A stretch of DNA of 64,000 nucleotides from Chiridota heheva (GCA_020152595.1 JAIGNY010002171.1:907001-971000), one strand, 5' to 3'. Positions 11,301 to 43,269 are shown, counted from the first letter of the stretch. The notes: generated by a model not told the origin, from the letters alone. Translations and numbers: made by a program.

Positions 11301-11679
11301 GGTTATTTTTAACAGATTTGTTGCATTGTTTGCAAGGATATTTTGGGGAGGGTCCGGGATTGCTTTCAATATCACCAGAAAGGGTAAGGAGTAAAAGGAG
11401 TAATTTTCTCCTGCGTGAGTTGAATTTTGTCAATTTCCAACTTGATTTGTACGAATGTAATTGCCCATCGATACAAAGATAAGTTGCAAGTGAGTAATTT
11501 GAATAATCACTAGAGCCAAACAAAACATGGTAACCAGTTCCTGGGGCGTTTAGAGGCAAATTTGATGCCTGGGATGAATGAGGTTGCGATGAATACAAGA
11601 AGTTTAGAGAGTTAGAGACTCGGGAGTATGTTAACAAGAACAGTACAGGGAAGACGAGATTGTGAGTGAGAATGAACAT
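8353..11679 (-). CDS. CR1-like polyprotein: 2A peptide, double PHD, APE endonuclease, reverse transcriptase
   Basis: The frame is open from 11781, but the first ATG is at 11677-11679, which gives about 1108 codons; numbering below starts there. Residues 1-20 are strongly hydrophobic (MFILTHNLVFPVLFLL), like a signal peptide. Residues 93-110 end in SGDIESNPGP, a canonical 2A skip motif (positions 11350-11403). Two Cys/His PHD-like fingers follow at about 116-166 and 170-221. The APE endonuclease spans about 276-496 with TETWL, AGDFN and GISDHDIV. The RT has motif A ILDFSKAFDKVPH (about 849), motif B SGVPQGTVLGPLLF and motif C FADDCLVY (about 937). In the family such proteins nick target DNA and prime reverse transcription. 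The frame ends early after YKSSVK. The true continuation lies in another frame (8060-8368), so one base has probably been gained or lost in the A-run near 8371. Confidence 0.9.
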   Translation of the reverse strand: MFILTHNLVFPVLFLLTYSRVSNSLNFLYSSQPHSSQASNLPLNAPGTGYHVLFGSSDYSNYSLATYLCIDGQLHSYKSSWKLTKFNSRRRKLLLLLLTLSGDIESNPGPSPKYPCKQCNKSVKNNQKGICCDDCDSWVHSKCAGISNAAYNTLASSSDDWFCLECLAPCGLCGLQCRRSEKAVQCDNCDLWIHTKCCSIDDSKYSDLMHSSCTWVCDTCDFMNFSDSFFSTNNSINCTNSYEPLQNYSSGLDSGSNHHPDVKLKTNPKREKRKVLKLLVINFQSVRNKTASVESLIKEKDPDVIIGTETWLNSEITSAEIFPDNYTVVRKDRNSNTYGGVLQAIKNDLVFTELTKLDSDCEIIWTKFQFPKEKSMYIGTFYRPSHNDLTSLLELKKSLQKLGKNADKNNVILAGDFNQPNIDWSQNIISGTNASSEAAKILLEVTNSFNLTQMVQSPTRDNNILDLVFTNNSPAVTSANVIPGISDHDIVELTLNISPPRKKLPKRKIYLKKKANIKRIKEDLIKFKLQYYTQFNSSIDVDEKWNFFEQEIKLIIDKNTPHKFTSTKLNLPWFTRIQRRLCRKKHKLFKKAKTNQQANDWTTYKSFRKAVHKNLKAARNTFICDKLKNSLNENPKAFWSYIKRLRSNSVGVSDLLNNGKLCSDSKTKANILNDQFFSVFTVENTSQIPVTKPLTNSKINQLIITPEGVKKQLHNLDPNKASGPDQIPPWFLKAHADDLYEILTDLFQTSVDNGTIPNKWKEANICSVFKKGDKQNPANYRPISLTCVCSKILEHIIHSHVMKFLDEHNILTDLQHGFRAKRSTETQLLLTINDISKQIDQNSNVSMAILDFSKAFDKVPHQRLLSKLSAYGIDGNLLAWFASFLHNRIQRVVCDGEISDSKQVLSGVPQGTVLGPLLFLLYVNDIPDNINSTVRLFADDCLVYRTIDNPSDQQILQDDLNKLEQWQNKWQMNFNPSKCYILSISSKKCFKSPVYTLCNQPLKHVNSHPYLGIEIDNKLRWDKHIHNITKKANSILGLLKRNLSNCPTDVKSTAYKALVRPVLEYASAVWDPHHQCDVDKLESIQRRAARFCMADYSYKSSVKTCFIN

Positions 11680-13149
11680 GATTGATGGCAAGAAGAATGA
11701 ATATACTTGACAAACAGGAAAAACAGAATGGTAGAGCAAATAAACACTGTAATACAGAAAAGAATATGAATGGAATGACAATAAACAATAAACTTACTCA
11801 GGTCACAGTATTAATAATGTTCCGATCACCGAATAAAAAAATGTGGAAATGGTAAAACTACAAAGGCCTAGCTCGTTTGTTTTATCTTGACAGCTGTCTG
11901 CGATACTGTTGTCTTTTTTGTTTTGTTTTGCGTGAGTTGAAGTTGAGTAAAGAAAAAACACTTTTTAACCGACGCCACTGAAATACGTTATGCATCTAAG
12001 GGAATAAAAAGCAAAAATAAAGGCTAACTCTATAGCTGTACGCGGTCACCTACTGTTTTCAACATGTCTGAGGGTGAAACATTTGCAAGAGTGTTGTCGT
12101 TGGCTCTGTCACAGTGATGTAATAACAGAAGGGTAACTGTCCGGCCTTGTTGGCTTTTCATTGAAATCTACCCTTGGGACACATTTATGGAGAAGTCTCT
12201 TAGCAGTCATGCTCAGGGGTGGCGGAAGATGTTTGAATTTGGGGGCACACACAGCGGAGAATTTCTAAACTTAATCTGTTGGAAAATTACTGCTGATCTT
12301 TTGTGCATTTTTAAAATATTGTATTATTCTATTATTTTTTTGCAACCACGAAAAGTTGTCAATTTTAGATCAAGATATTTAGGACCAAACTTCGGGGAAA
12401 AAAGATTTACGAATTTACGATTATTGAGAAACTTATTGTTTATAAGTCTTGAAATCAGAAATATTTAGATGATTGACCATGATTAATCAATTGTGTAAGT
12501 TGAACAAGGTTCTGAATGTTTAAGTGTTATACAATGTGAAAGGCAAATAAGGTGTCATTAAAATGGTTCAAGATGAAAAGTTGAATAATTTTCATATGAA
12601 TTCAATTAAGTTATTTGGATACATCATTATTATGTTAGACAAGTTAGCTCAAATTCACACTCCTCAGCGAGTAAGTGACAAGTTAAGGCCCCCAATTGTA
12701 AGTTTTTTCCTCTAGTTTGTATTAAACAGTTAAAGGTGGCCCTCATTAAAATTTGGGTGCTTCAAGCCTTGCACAAAGAAGTTGTGTACTTTCTTTAATT
12801 TGTCAATAAAAAGAAGGGACTTGTAATTTAATATGATACAGAAGCAGGGGCGTTAATACCGGGTGTGTGCTGTCACCCCCCAACCACCACCACCCCCAAT
12901 TGTGAGTTTCTGAGACGGTAAATCTGGTATAAGGACAGTAAAATTTCAGGTTTGGAATACGAAACAAGCCAATTTGCCAATTGATGAGCCAATTTTGATT
13001 ATTAGTTGAACTTTTAACTTAATCTATATAAGATATAACAAGTTTGTTCTTACATCGAAATCGTCTTATGAACAATCCGACGTATTGCACATGTAATTAG
13101 CAGTGCCTCCGTGCCTTAAACCCAAAATGGCTCCTCAGTCCTAACTTGC

Positions 13150-13680
13150 GCTGCAAAAAGTGTAATTTGCTGCTAATCGGAAAATCGCCTTCAACTTTCA
13201 GGAAATATTGCCAAATTTTACCATAATTTTCAATAATTTTACAAATTTCCCTTCCATTTTCAACTTCATTCTGAAAATTTCCCATATTAATTTCCCAACC
13301 AGAAAGAGAGCATATAACCGAGGAGAAATCCTCTCAATATCAGTTTTCTCCGGGAAATTTCCTTTCTTTTCGGGCAATTTCAAATTGTCAGCCTTCGGGA
13401 AATTGTCTTCAATTTTTAGAAAATGTTGCCAAATTCTTACATTAATTTCAAACAATTTAAACAATTTTTCTATCAATGTTTTCCATTAAATGTTTTCCAA
13501 CTTGACTTCTAGCCGGGAAGAAAACATACAATCAAATTGAAATCCTCTATTAGATTTTCTTGGAAAATTTCCTTCATATTAGAATTTTTTGTCGCTTTTC
13601 GAGAATTTTTTTCAATTTTTAGAAAATCTTGAAAAGTATTCAATTAAATAATTTGAATATTATTCCTTCAGTCTGTCAGT
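13150..13680. repeat. Degenerate tandem repeat of about 200 bp
   Basis: Three diverged blocks begin near 13185, 13395 and 13600. Each reads roughly CTTCAATTTTTAGAAAAT followed by a similar AATTTT-rich stretch and TTTTC..GGGAAATTTCC blocks. The short ORFs across it are low-complexity artefacts. Confidence 0.55.
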
Positions 13681-14969
13681 TGTAGCAAATTTGTATTAGT
13701 ATTTTATCAATTTTAGCTCCGAAGGGGTCTGGAAAAAGCATGCAATCGGGAAGGTGAAATTTTCTCATGCAAGGCTACAAGCAGGCAGTTATTTTTCAAA
13801 TGGGATATAGGTTAATTTGAAGTTGTCGGTAAATATTATTTACAGACCTTTTAGGAAAAAAGTTAAGGGTTGTTTCGCCTCTAACATTATATGATTATGC
13901 GCACGAAGCGAGTACAATTTCATAATTTTAGTCTCTTTTCGGCGGGTGATATTTGTCAGTATGTGTTACTTTCTTCAATAGAAGGATCAGTCACTGAGAT
14001 ACATGCATATATTGTTTGAAAGGGCACGTTCCTTCTCTGGACTGCTGGAAAGGGCACTTTTTCCTTTAAAAAAAGAGTCACACAAGGTCCCTAATAATTG
14101 TATTGTGGGACCAAGTACTACCCCCCCCCCCCTCCCCCTTTCTTTCTCTCTCCTTCCACTCCTAATAAAAAGCCTGTGTCTGGGCCCTGTTAAACCTTTG
14201 CGAAAAACAAACTGAATCATTATCCTTGACCAGTTTCTGAAAAAGTAAGAAGTGCTTGAATTTTTAATAATTTTTCTTTCTGAAAGTTGAATGTTTTGGT
14301 GACCATGTAAAACATGCAGGTTGAACGGTTTTTAGGAACAAAGATTAGTTTACGCACAAAGGTACGAACATGACTACTTGATGGACGATTAACCATTTGC
14401 CTTCACTGCACAGAGGCAATGGGCCAAAAAGCTTCCTTTATTATAGCCCGGTCAATTCAATGGTTTAAATTTAACCCTTCGCTCATTCACAACACAACCA
14501 TCAGACATATGTATTTGTCATAAAAAAGATTCATAACTGATCCCGATCTGATCAGACCTGGTTCTGACAACTCTTCAATTTCTAAGTCCACAAGACTTAG
14601 TCCCACTATATACGCATAATCCGGTTTCCCATTTTCAAAATTGAAGGAAATTATTTGAAATGAAGAGAACTAAATTGAAAAAAAAAATACTTGTTTTAAA
14701 ACATATGGCGTCCAGGGGACGAATCTATCGCACCTTCAAAATGTTTTTATTTCGCCACCGTAAAACAAATAATGCGAAATTGATAACTCAAATCAATATT
14801 AGATAAATATCAATTATCAAAGTTGAAAAGAAACAGAAAGGATTAAAGTTTAATACTAAAAACGGTTAGCTGTGTGAAAATATATTGTTTTATAGTGTTA
14901 TAAATGATTTTGGAGAACATTTAAAAAAATGTCGTTTGCTTTCCCAGACCCCTCCCCTGGATCCGCCTT

Positions 14970-15980
14970 TGCTTTGACCTTTAATTGACATGTCCCAATA
15001 TAAGCGCGACACAACACTAGTACACGACATCACCTTTCACCAACCCACCAAGGGCCAATCCAATATCACTTACGCTTCACCAAGAAGTACGACACAAAAT
15101 GTACTATTATAATAATTCATTTGACACTGACCTTTGACCTTTTAAGCGGAATATCCCTTTATATGTAGGACATAACCCTGTACCAGCCTCCACCAACCCA
15201 CTAGCCCCACCACAGTAAAAAACTGCCACCAACTAACCAAGGATGAATACATAGAATTAAGTTTTTTAACAAAATGCAATTCAAAATGCACAACTTTTCA
15301 TCATCCGTCATCAATCCACAAATTAACAACCCAAGTGCACTTGCGGTATTTGCCTAACACGCAACCAACCAAAATGTATTATTTTAAATCAATTATTTGA
15401 CCTCTGATCTTTAACCTTTAAATGACATATCCCATTATGTGTGGGACATAATCTTGCATCGCCCTCCATCAACCCACCAAGTAATAAAGTCTAGACACCA
15501 ACCTATCAAGGATCAATAAAATAGCAATTACGTTTTCCAACGGAATGCAGCACAAAATTCACCATTATTATTTGACCTTTGACCTTATAGCGACATGTCA
15601 CATCTTTTCCGAGACACAACTTTACGTCATCCTTTATCGACCCACCAAGTAACAACCAATTGCACTTACGGTTTTGTGACAAACCAAAATTTTCCATTTT
15701 AAATCAATTATTCGACCTCTGACCATTGAACCTTCAGTGACATGTCCCGTTTTGTGCAAGAAACAACCCTATATCACCTCCCACTATCCCAAGTAACAAC
15801 CTAATATCACTTACGGGTTTTTTCAGGAAGCACCACACAAATTTATAATTCTAAAATCAATTATTTGACCTCTGTTTTTCACAGTACATAATCCACCTTG
15901 AGCAGGACATAAGTTTACATCACCCCACACCCTCCCACCAAGTTTCAACTTGGATAGCTTTTACGGTTTTCTCTGGAGAT
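14970..15980. repeat. Degenerate tandem array with TTTGACCT units
   Basis: Units of roughly 150-270 bp repeat here. Each carries TTTGACCTTTAA, then GACATGTCCC, a stretch like GGACATAA..T..CATC, ACCCACCAAG, and CACTTACGGTTT. Starts are near 14977, 15128, 15398, 15575, 15715 and 15865. A related array in the opposite orientation lies at 39945-40350, where the plus strand reads GGACATGCC..AAAGGTCAGAGGTCAAA. Confidence 0.7.
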
Positions 15981-16743
15981 GCGACGCAAAATTGTGTACC
16001 CCCTCCCGCCCACACACACACACACACACACACACACCCTCACGCACACGCACATATACACACACACGTGAGTACAATACCTTATCGCCATATAAACTAT
16101 ATGCTGCGATAAGTTGATAATTAGTAATTTAGTTTCAAAATATTCTTACGAAAATTCGCTAGAGCAAAGTTATCACCACTGAATTTCACCATGCGAGGAA
16201 GGGGGTTCCACGCCACTGTCAATTCCGGTCATGGCAACTTATATGAGGTTGAAGACAGAGGAATCTGACACTCACAACACGCTGTATGTCAATCTAGTAC
16301 GCGTACGCGTACATATTGCGTAGGACTAGCCGGTTGCGCGTAGATTCATGGACAATGAGAATAATGCTCATGCCGCAAATAAGTTTAACATTAATATTTT
16401 TGTTCCTCTTGAACAATTTAAAAATAAAAACTGTGAATTTAAGAAACCTAATTTAATCCTAATTCTAATAGTACTGTATGACGACTACTTTTTTCCAATA
16501 AGTTGTACTTTTTGTTGTTTTTAAATTAAACAAAATGAATAGGACATTTAAATTGATTAAGATAAACTTATTTGCGGCATCCGCATTCTTCCCCATTTTT
16601 TCCAAACCGACCAAATTGCGCCTAACGTTAGTAAAGTGACAATTATGATTGATTGATCCGCAGACCAGCAGAACTTGAGTGATCATCGTGTTTTAGTTGC
16701 TAGTATATATCGGACGATCGGCATATTTGTGCCATAATTTACA

Positions 16744-37818
<21,075 letters not shown>

Positions 37819-39424
37819 TAATGCCAGGCAGTGAGAATAGTAATCCTGAAGCAAGCAGGCATTTATGGTTGTCTGAAGGGCACATTTTGCACATCTTCAA
37901 AGTTTTTAATTAATGTTGTTTTTATTAGAATTGCTGTGGGGAAAATATTAAATGGCACTGGTATCAAATATAAGTTTCTGGAATTCTGAGCAATACTTGC
38001 ATTGAATAGGTAGTGACTAAGTATATAATACAGGGTAGCAGTAATGCACCCTGATTGAGAGGTGCTGTGGCTTAGTGGTTAAGGAGTCATGCTAATTTTC
38101 GAGAGGTACCGAGTTCCATTTCTGTCGTGAGCGCTGCATTGTGTCCTTGAGCAGGACACTTTACTTGCTTCAGTCCAGTCAGCTGTAAAATGAGTACCAG
38201 CACTGCTGGGGAGTTAATCTGTGATTCACTGGCATCCCGTCCATGGGGAGTCATGTACTCTCATTCGCTTGCACCATGGAAACAAGGGATAAGCACCGGC
38301 TCAATGAGCCTAGTGGCTTGGATGAATTTAGCTTTTTTAAGCCTTTTTTAGCAGTGATGCAACATCTATCAGTGGAGAAAACTCACCAAAACAATTTTGA
38401 GTCTGTACCATACCGCGATAAAATTCTAGCAGGAATATACTTTTCCATCATTTTCAGTGATTGGGATTTATGAAAGACATTTAAAAAAATGTTTTGTTGT
38501 CTGTCCAATCATACATCACAAATTTAGCATAGTGATCAACCATAACTCAGAAACTATTAGTAAGTACTATTCTAAACCTGATCTCAGATTTCAACAATCT
38601 TAACCAATATAGAAATATGTGTCCATAGACCTTTAAAAATTAAGATTTTATGGTTCAGATATAAATATCCACTTTCATTTAAGGAGAATTTCCATTACTC
38701 TTTTCTGGTGTGATTTAATGAGAGAAAGTCATCAGAGAGATTCCGAGGCTTTTCGGAGGATAATTTACTTCTGGTCATGCCGTTAAGCCTTCATCAAACA
38801 AACAAACTAATTATGCATGTTGATTCTATGTATTAGAGAAGAACAAAAGGGCAAAGAAAGTAATTAAGTATCTTATTCTACGATGAACATCTGACAGATT
38901 CGTTTAGAAATGATTGCTATACTAGAATTGGCATCTCAGATTTGTTTTACTTAAATTAAAAATTCTGTTTCAATATTTCTCTTCCAAGTTTTTGGCTGAA
39001 TGCCACAAGTAGTAAATTGTATAACAGAATATTATTCTGTAATTAGGATCTACCATCTCAGCAGAAAAGGCAGCGTTATATCACCATAGGATTTACAATT
39101 GTTTCTTTTTGTTCTCATTATGGATGGTAATATCAGACCAATAAATTATTGAAGCTGGGTACATTTTGATACCAGTTTTTATCATGAAGTGTGGTTGTAG
39201 TCTTCTGGAGAAACTAACTTGAGAGGACCTTATATTCATATAATCCACCTTGTTTTTATAAACATTGTACACCTTTAAGGCTTAATGGATCTTACCTTGT
39301 TAACTCGTTGTTTGTTGAGGGTGGTTTTCCAAATAAATAATAAGTAATATAGCATAAAAAGTTTATGGAAGTATAGCGGCGAATTTATTTTAGCAGGAAA
39401 ACACTTTCTGATATTAAACCTTAT
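37819..39424. other. CNPPD1 3' flank
   Basis: Presumed 3' UTR and downstream DNA. It contains the SINE listed separately, a 3' tail remnant of the RNase H LINE family near 38775-38812 (GCCGTTAAG..CATCAAACAAACAAAC), and AATAAA signals at 39140 and about 39335. No further exon is recognised. Confidence 0.5.
38055..38345 (+). mobile_element. tRNA-derived SINE, plus orientation
   Basis: The head is tRNA-like: an A-box-like TGGCTTAGTGGTTAAGGAG near 38070 and a degenerate B-box (GGTACCGAGTTCC) near 38105. A conserved body follows: GTGTCCTTGAGCAGGACACT, CAGTCAGCTGTAAAATGAG, then ATAAGCACCGGCTCAATGAG and TGGCTTGGATGA. A second copy lies in inverse orientation at 25008-25262. The element is in the 3' flank of CNPPD1. 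Confidence 0.8.
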
Positions 39425-39534
39425 TTAACCCTTACTCTACCATGCGGCGATATTATCGCCATTTTGGGTGCCCCATCTTTGGCTCCGCCTCCCAGAGTGC
39501 AATTTCAAAAGAGTGCTGGTAGAGTAAGGGTTAA
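39425..39534. mobile_element. Small piggyBac-like MITE, copy 1
   Basis: TTAA followed by CCCTTACTCTACCA at the left, and TGGTAGAGTAAGGG followed by TTAA at the right, giving perfect 14-bp inverted ends inside TTAA flanks. The interior of about 70 bp includes ATTATCGCCATTTTGGGTGC and CTTTGGCTCCGCCTCCC. TTAA target duplication and CCC-starting ends are typical of piggyBac elements; the assignment is inference. Confidence 0.82.
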
Positions 39535-39671
39535 TTCAACCCGCTACAAATGCGCCAACTCGAAAATATATGCCACGTGGTCCCGATGGGCGGCCCAGCG
39601 GGTCACTGAAGCAGATTGGGCCTGAATCTGCTGCTTGGAAGACGGTGGACCCTTCAGTAATCAGCCCTTGA

Positions 39672-39778
39672 TTAAACCTTACTCTACCACGCGGTAAAAT
39701 TATCGCCATTTTGGGTGCCCCATCTTTGGCTCCGCCTCCCGAGCGATTTTTAAAAAGTGCTGGTAGAGTAAGGGTTAA
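39672..39778. mobile_element. Small piggyBac-like MITE, copy 2
   Basis: A second copy of the same element, 107 bp including TTAA flanks, in the same orientation 138 bp downstream. It shares the interior ATTATCGCCATTTTGGGTGC and the right end TGGTAGAGTAAGGGTTAA. The left end has one base change (TTAAACCTTACTCTACCA). The copies differ by a few substitutions and small deletions. Confidence 0.82.
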
Positions 39779-39944
39779 GAGACTGATAAAAAGAAATACC
39801 AAGAATCACAAGATTTTCAGCTTTCAGCCAGTCCTTCATGACAAATTTAGCATTGCATTGAAAACGCTTTAAACCTTGTTCAGCCATAAATCAATGAGCT
39901 ATTATAAGAGCTCTTTCCTGGTGAAAACCTGTCATTTATCTTGG

Positions 39945-40350
39945 ATTAGTGGAGGGTAATGCGAAGGTCTGTCCTGCACATAACGGGACATGCCACCTAA
40001 AAGGTCAGAGGTCAAATAAAAAAATTAAATTGTAAATTTTGGTTGTCCTGGAAAAAGCGTATTTAGGTTGTTACTTGTGTTGATGAAAGGATATGTACAG
40101 TTATATCCTACTCCAGATATGACATGTCACTCAAAGGTTACAGGTCAAAATGATATTGGTAATTTTGTTGGCAAAGCTTATTGTTACTGGGTTGAGGGTT
40201 AGATAAAAGGTGATGTATAGTCGATTCTCATGCATGTGACATTAAGAGTTCAAGTATTTGAAACGATACATTTCATGTCATGTTTCCTGGAAAAACAGTT
40301 GATCATTTTACAAATTATACACGACAGAGGTCAATAAGGTCACCAACTCT
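39945..40350. repeat. Degenerate TTTGACCT array, inverse orientation
   Basis: The plus strand reads GGACATGCC..AAAGGTCAGAGGTCAAA, then GACATGTCACTCAAAGGTTA, then TGTGACATTAAGAG in units of about 130 bp. On the minus strand these match the array at 14970-15980 (TTTGACCT then GACATGTCCC). Apart from this, 39779-41640 holds no exon I can recognise. Confidence 0.6.
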
Positions 40351-41646
40351 GGATTGCCATCTTGTGTAACTTAAATTTTTATCATACATAGACCTTTAAG
40401 GTCAGCAAACTCAGCATGAAAGACCATTTAAATTGAGTAGTATTTTACATGACATCTGTGTGCTAAAGACTTGTGGTGTTTTCGTATCAGAAATTGTCAT
40501 TGGGCAATTCCATTGTGGTAGTAGGGTCTTTCAAAATTCTAACCCTAAATACTAAATATCAATAATCAGCCTGCAAAGCCTAAGGATGATGAACACAAAT
40601 GCTATCTTTTAAGTTTTATTTGCAAAAACCTGTGAAGGGATGTATTGAAGAGACTTTATTGTTGTGATCATATTTTTTAACTTGAATAGTAACAAGGACA
40701 TTTTCAAAGTATTGGGCCAAACCCTTAAAAAAGTATTGTTTTTTTTTTATTCCTAATATTTTCATTGTGATTTTGCATGAATATAAATAAACTGGGTGAA
40801 TTAAATGAGGGGGGTGACTAATGTTAAGTCCTAACAATGACTATGTTCCTCAAGTTTGTACCTTATTAGCAAAAGTAATCAATTGAACAATGAGACATTT
40901 AGTGTGTACTGTTTTTCTAAGGTCATTTATTTGATAAGATATTCATCTTATCCACATAGCAACTACATAAAGTATCTTATTTGCCATTGTTACTGGAGAA
41001 GACGGTGGAAATGATATCATATAGCAGACAAGTAAAATACAAAATGGGATTGAACAGACCTGAAGGAGGAATGTTATACAATATTTTCAATCAGTCGGCA
41101 GAATGTGTGTGATGTCACTCCTCTAGACTACATATAAACACATGAATATTATTCAAGGAGCAGTACATGTCTATCAAAAAAAAAAAAATATTTTGATTTT
41201 TAACAAATCAAAAGGGTATTTAACATAAGATAACACGACTACGGGCTAAGAAAGGTTGCTGACCCCATTAAAAGCCCAAACTAACACCACCACAAAATTT
41301 TTTTAAAGACGCCCAGAGTTAGTAAAGAACTTATCAATGTTGACTTCAAAATTGTGAACAGAATTAGAGCGAACTACCCACTCAGACAAACCATTCCACT
41401 CATTAATAACTCTTTGCAAAAAGCCAAAACAACAAATATCTATCCATGAGAACTCTTTGGTCAACTTCAAACTTACCACAAGGATTAGCTGAAGTATGCA
41501 AGAAATAACAGGAAGTCAAAGCATTACTACCAGATAGGAACTTAAAAACCTGAATCATATCGCCATGAACTCGTCTCAACTCAAGCGTGCTCAAACCAAA
41601 ATGACCACAAATTTCTTCCAGTTCTGTAGATATTTTTTGTCCTGTA
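40351..41646. other. Intergenic DNA between CNPPD1 and AAMP
   Basis: AT-rich sequence with A-runs. No coding exon, hairpin or tandem array is recognised here. The short ORFs have no family features. Confidence 0.45.
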
Positions 41647-42232
41647 TTATATCAGATAGACATGTATGCTCACTGAGGCTGCTCTCTCAATGACATATCA
41701 GATAGACCTGTATGCCCACTAGGCTGCTCTCTCAATGACTTAATTATATCAGATAGACATGTATGCTCACTGAGGCTGCTCTCTTAATGACTCATCAGAT
41801 AGACCTGTATACCCACTAGGCTGCTCTCTCAATGACTTAATTATATCAGATAGACATGTATGCCCACTGAGGCTGCTCTCTTAATGACTCATCAGATAGA
41901 CCTGTATACCCACTAGGCTGCTCTCTCAATGACTTAATTATATCAGAAAGACATGCATGCCCACTAGACTGCTCTCTCAATGACTTAACTATATCAGATA
42001 GACATGTATGCTCACTAGGCTGCTCTCTTAATGACATAACATATCAGATAGACCTGTATGCCCACTAGGCTGCTCTCTCAATGACTTAATTATATCAGAT
42101 AGACATGTATGCCCACTAGGCTGCTCTCCTAATGACTCATCAGATAGACCTGTATACCCACTAGGCTGCTCTCTGAATGACTTATATATCAGATAGACCT
42201 GTATGCCCACTAGGCTGCTCTCTCAATGATTT
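41647..42232. repeat. Minisatellite of alternating 45/51-bp units
   Basis: About a dozen copies of ATCAGATAGACATGTATG plus CCCACTAGGCTGCTCTCTCA plus ATGACTTAATT. Units with ACATGTATGCTCACTGAGG alternate with units with CCTGTATACCCACTAGG, giving a dimer period near 96 bp. Short minus-strand ORFs (SLREQPSGHTCLSD repeats) only read the array. It lies downstream of the AAMP stop. Confidence 0.9.
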
Positions 42233-43269
42233 ACTTTGAACTAAAACCTACTTCGGGGAAGAAATCCTTCACACTTAATGATGTAATATTCTCTTCAAAG
42301 TGATATAACATGTCCGATATGATGGGGTGTCTAAAGCTGTCAATAAATTTCAAACGGAAGTCACACTTGGAGAGTGCCTCAACCCAGTGATGAATGTGCT
42401 TGACTTCAGGAAATAGATTGCCTTTCAAGCTTAATGTTCTATATCCATGACTTTAAGGCACATATATACTTTTTTACCAGGAACATGATTCATTTCATGT
42501 AAACAATGACAATATGGATGCTATTTTCAGATACCTCAAGGTTCCTATATATTGTTAAGTTTAAGCCCCCAAAAAATGAAATGTACCACTTATTGTTATA
42601 CCTGAAATTTTGCACCCAAAAGAAGCCTTTTTGAAGATTTTGTTTCTCACTCAGTAATTCACTGTCACTCAATAACTCAGATCTGCACTATTTTCTGATC
42701 AAAGTCTTTTGAGTTTTGAAGAAATGGAATGAAAACACAAATTTCCAATTTTACAAAGCGTTTGATGAAAAATAAAATAAGTTGCCCAACAAATTCCTGT
42801 AGTTTAATTTGTGTTGTCCAACCAGCAATACTGATCAAGATTGCCATAGTGACAAGTAAACGTCAAATTTACAAATGGTTTATAGACATTATGATGGTAC
42901 TTGCACATGAATTTAGCTCATGATAAACACAGGCATCAAATAAGACTAAAAATGAGAACTGAAGGTTGAATCAATGGCTCATAAACTTAACATATGCAAT
43001 TTTACAGCCTTGTAGCTTTCCAGAAATACATACATGTTCCCCAAGATGTATTTTGAGCAATTTGGAATATGATAAAATAAAGATGTGCAAGTCATACAAG
43101 TAATGTTCCAAGTTACGATTATGTTGCAAGTTACGAGTTATGATCCATAATACGAGTTATGATCCATAATAGGAGTTATGATCCATAATACGAGTTATGA
43201 TCCATACGAGTTATGATCCGTAATACGAGTTTCAATCATGATCCTTCTATCTTGGATTTGAGGTCATCA
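42233..43269. other. AAMP 3' flank
   Basis: Presumed AAMP 3' UTR or flank on the minus strand. It contains a short tandem array of about six 19-bp units (ACGAGTTATGATCCATAAT) at 43110-43235. No other feature is recognised. Confidence 0.5.

Larger units (their letters stand above)
7945..11800 (-). mobile_element. CR1-like non-LTR retrotransposon, near full length
   Basis: A minus-strand LINE. Its main ORF encodes a leader, a 2A motif, two PHD-type zinc fingers, an APE endonuclease and a reverse transcriptase without RNase H. The 3' end appears to be near 7950-7975, where the minus strand reads GATTCAGATTCAGACTC, a short repeated tail of the kind seen in CR1/L2 elements. The 5' boundary is uncertain and is placed just upstream of the open frame. 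The element lies between TOP2 and CNPPD1. With only one obvious frameshift it looks recently inserted. Confidence 0.88.
11801..16743. other. Gene-free flank with decayed repeats
   Basis: No credible coding exon is seen. Visible content: a degenerate tandem repeat with a period of about 200-215 bp at 13150-13680 (AAATTGCC..AATTTT blocks), a C-run at 14120-14135, a degenerate array at 14970-15980 (listed separately), a CA microsatellite at 16012-16066, and a short palindromic run TACGCGTACGCGTA near 16300. A TATA-like TATATAT lies about 40 bases upstream of the CNPPD1 ATG; on its own it is weak evidence for a promoter. Confidence 0.5.

Noticed and set aside
10970-11375. ORFs opposite or out of frame with the CR1-like polyprotein
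   Set aside because: They are shadows of the long minus-strand frame and have no domain features of their own.
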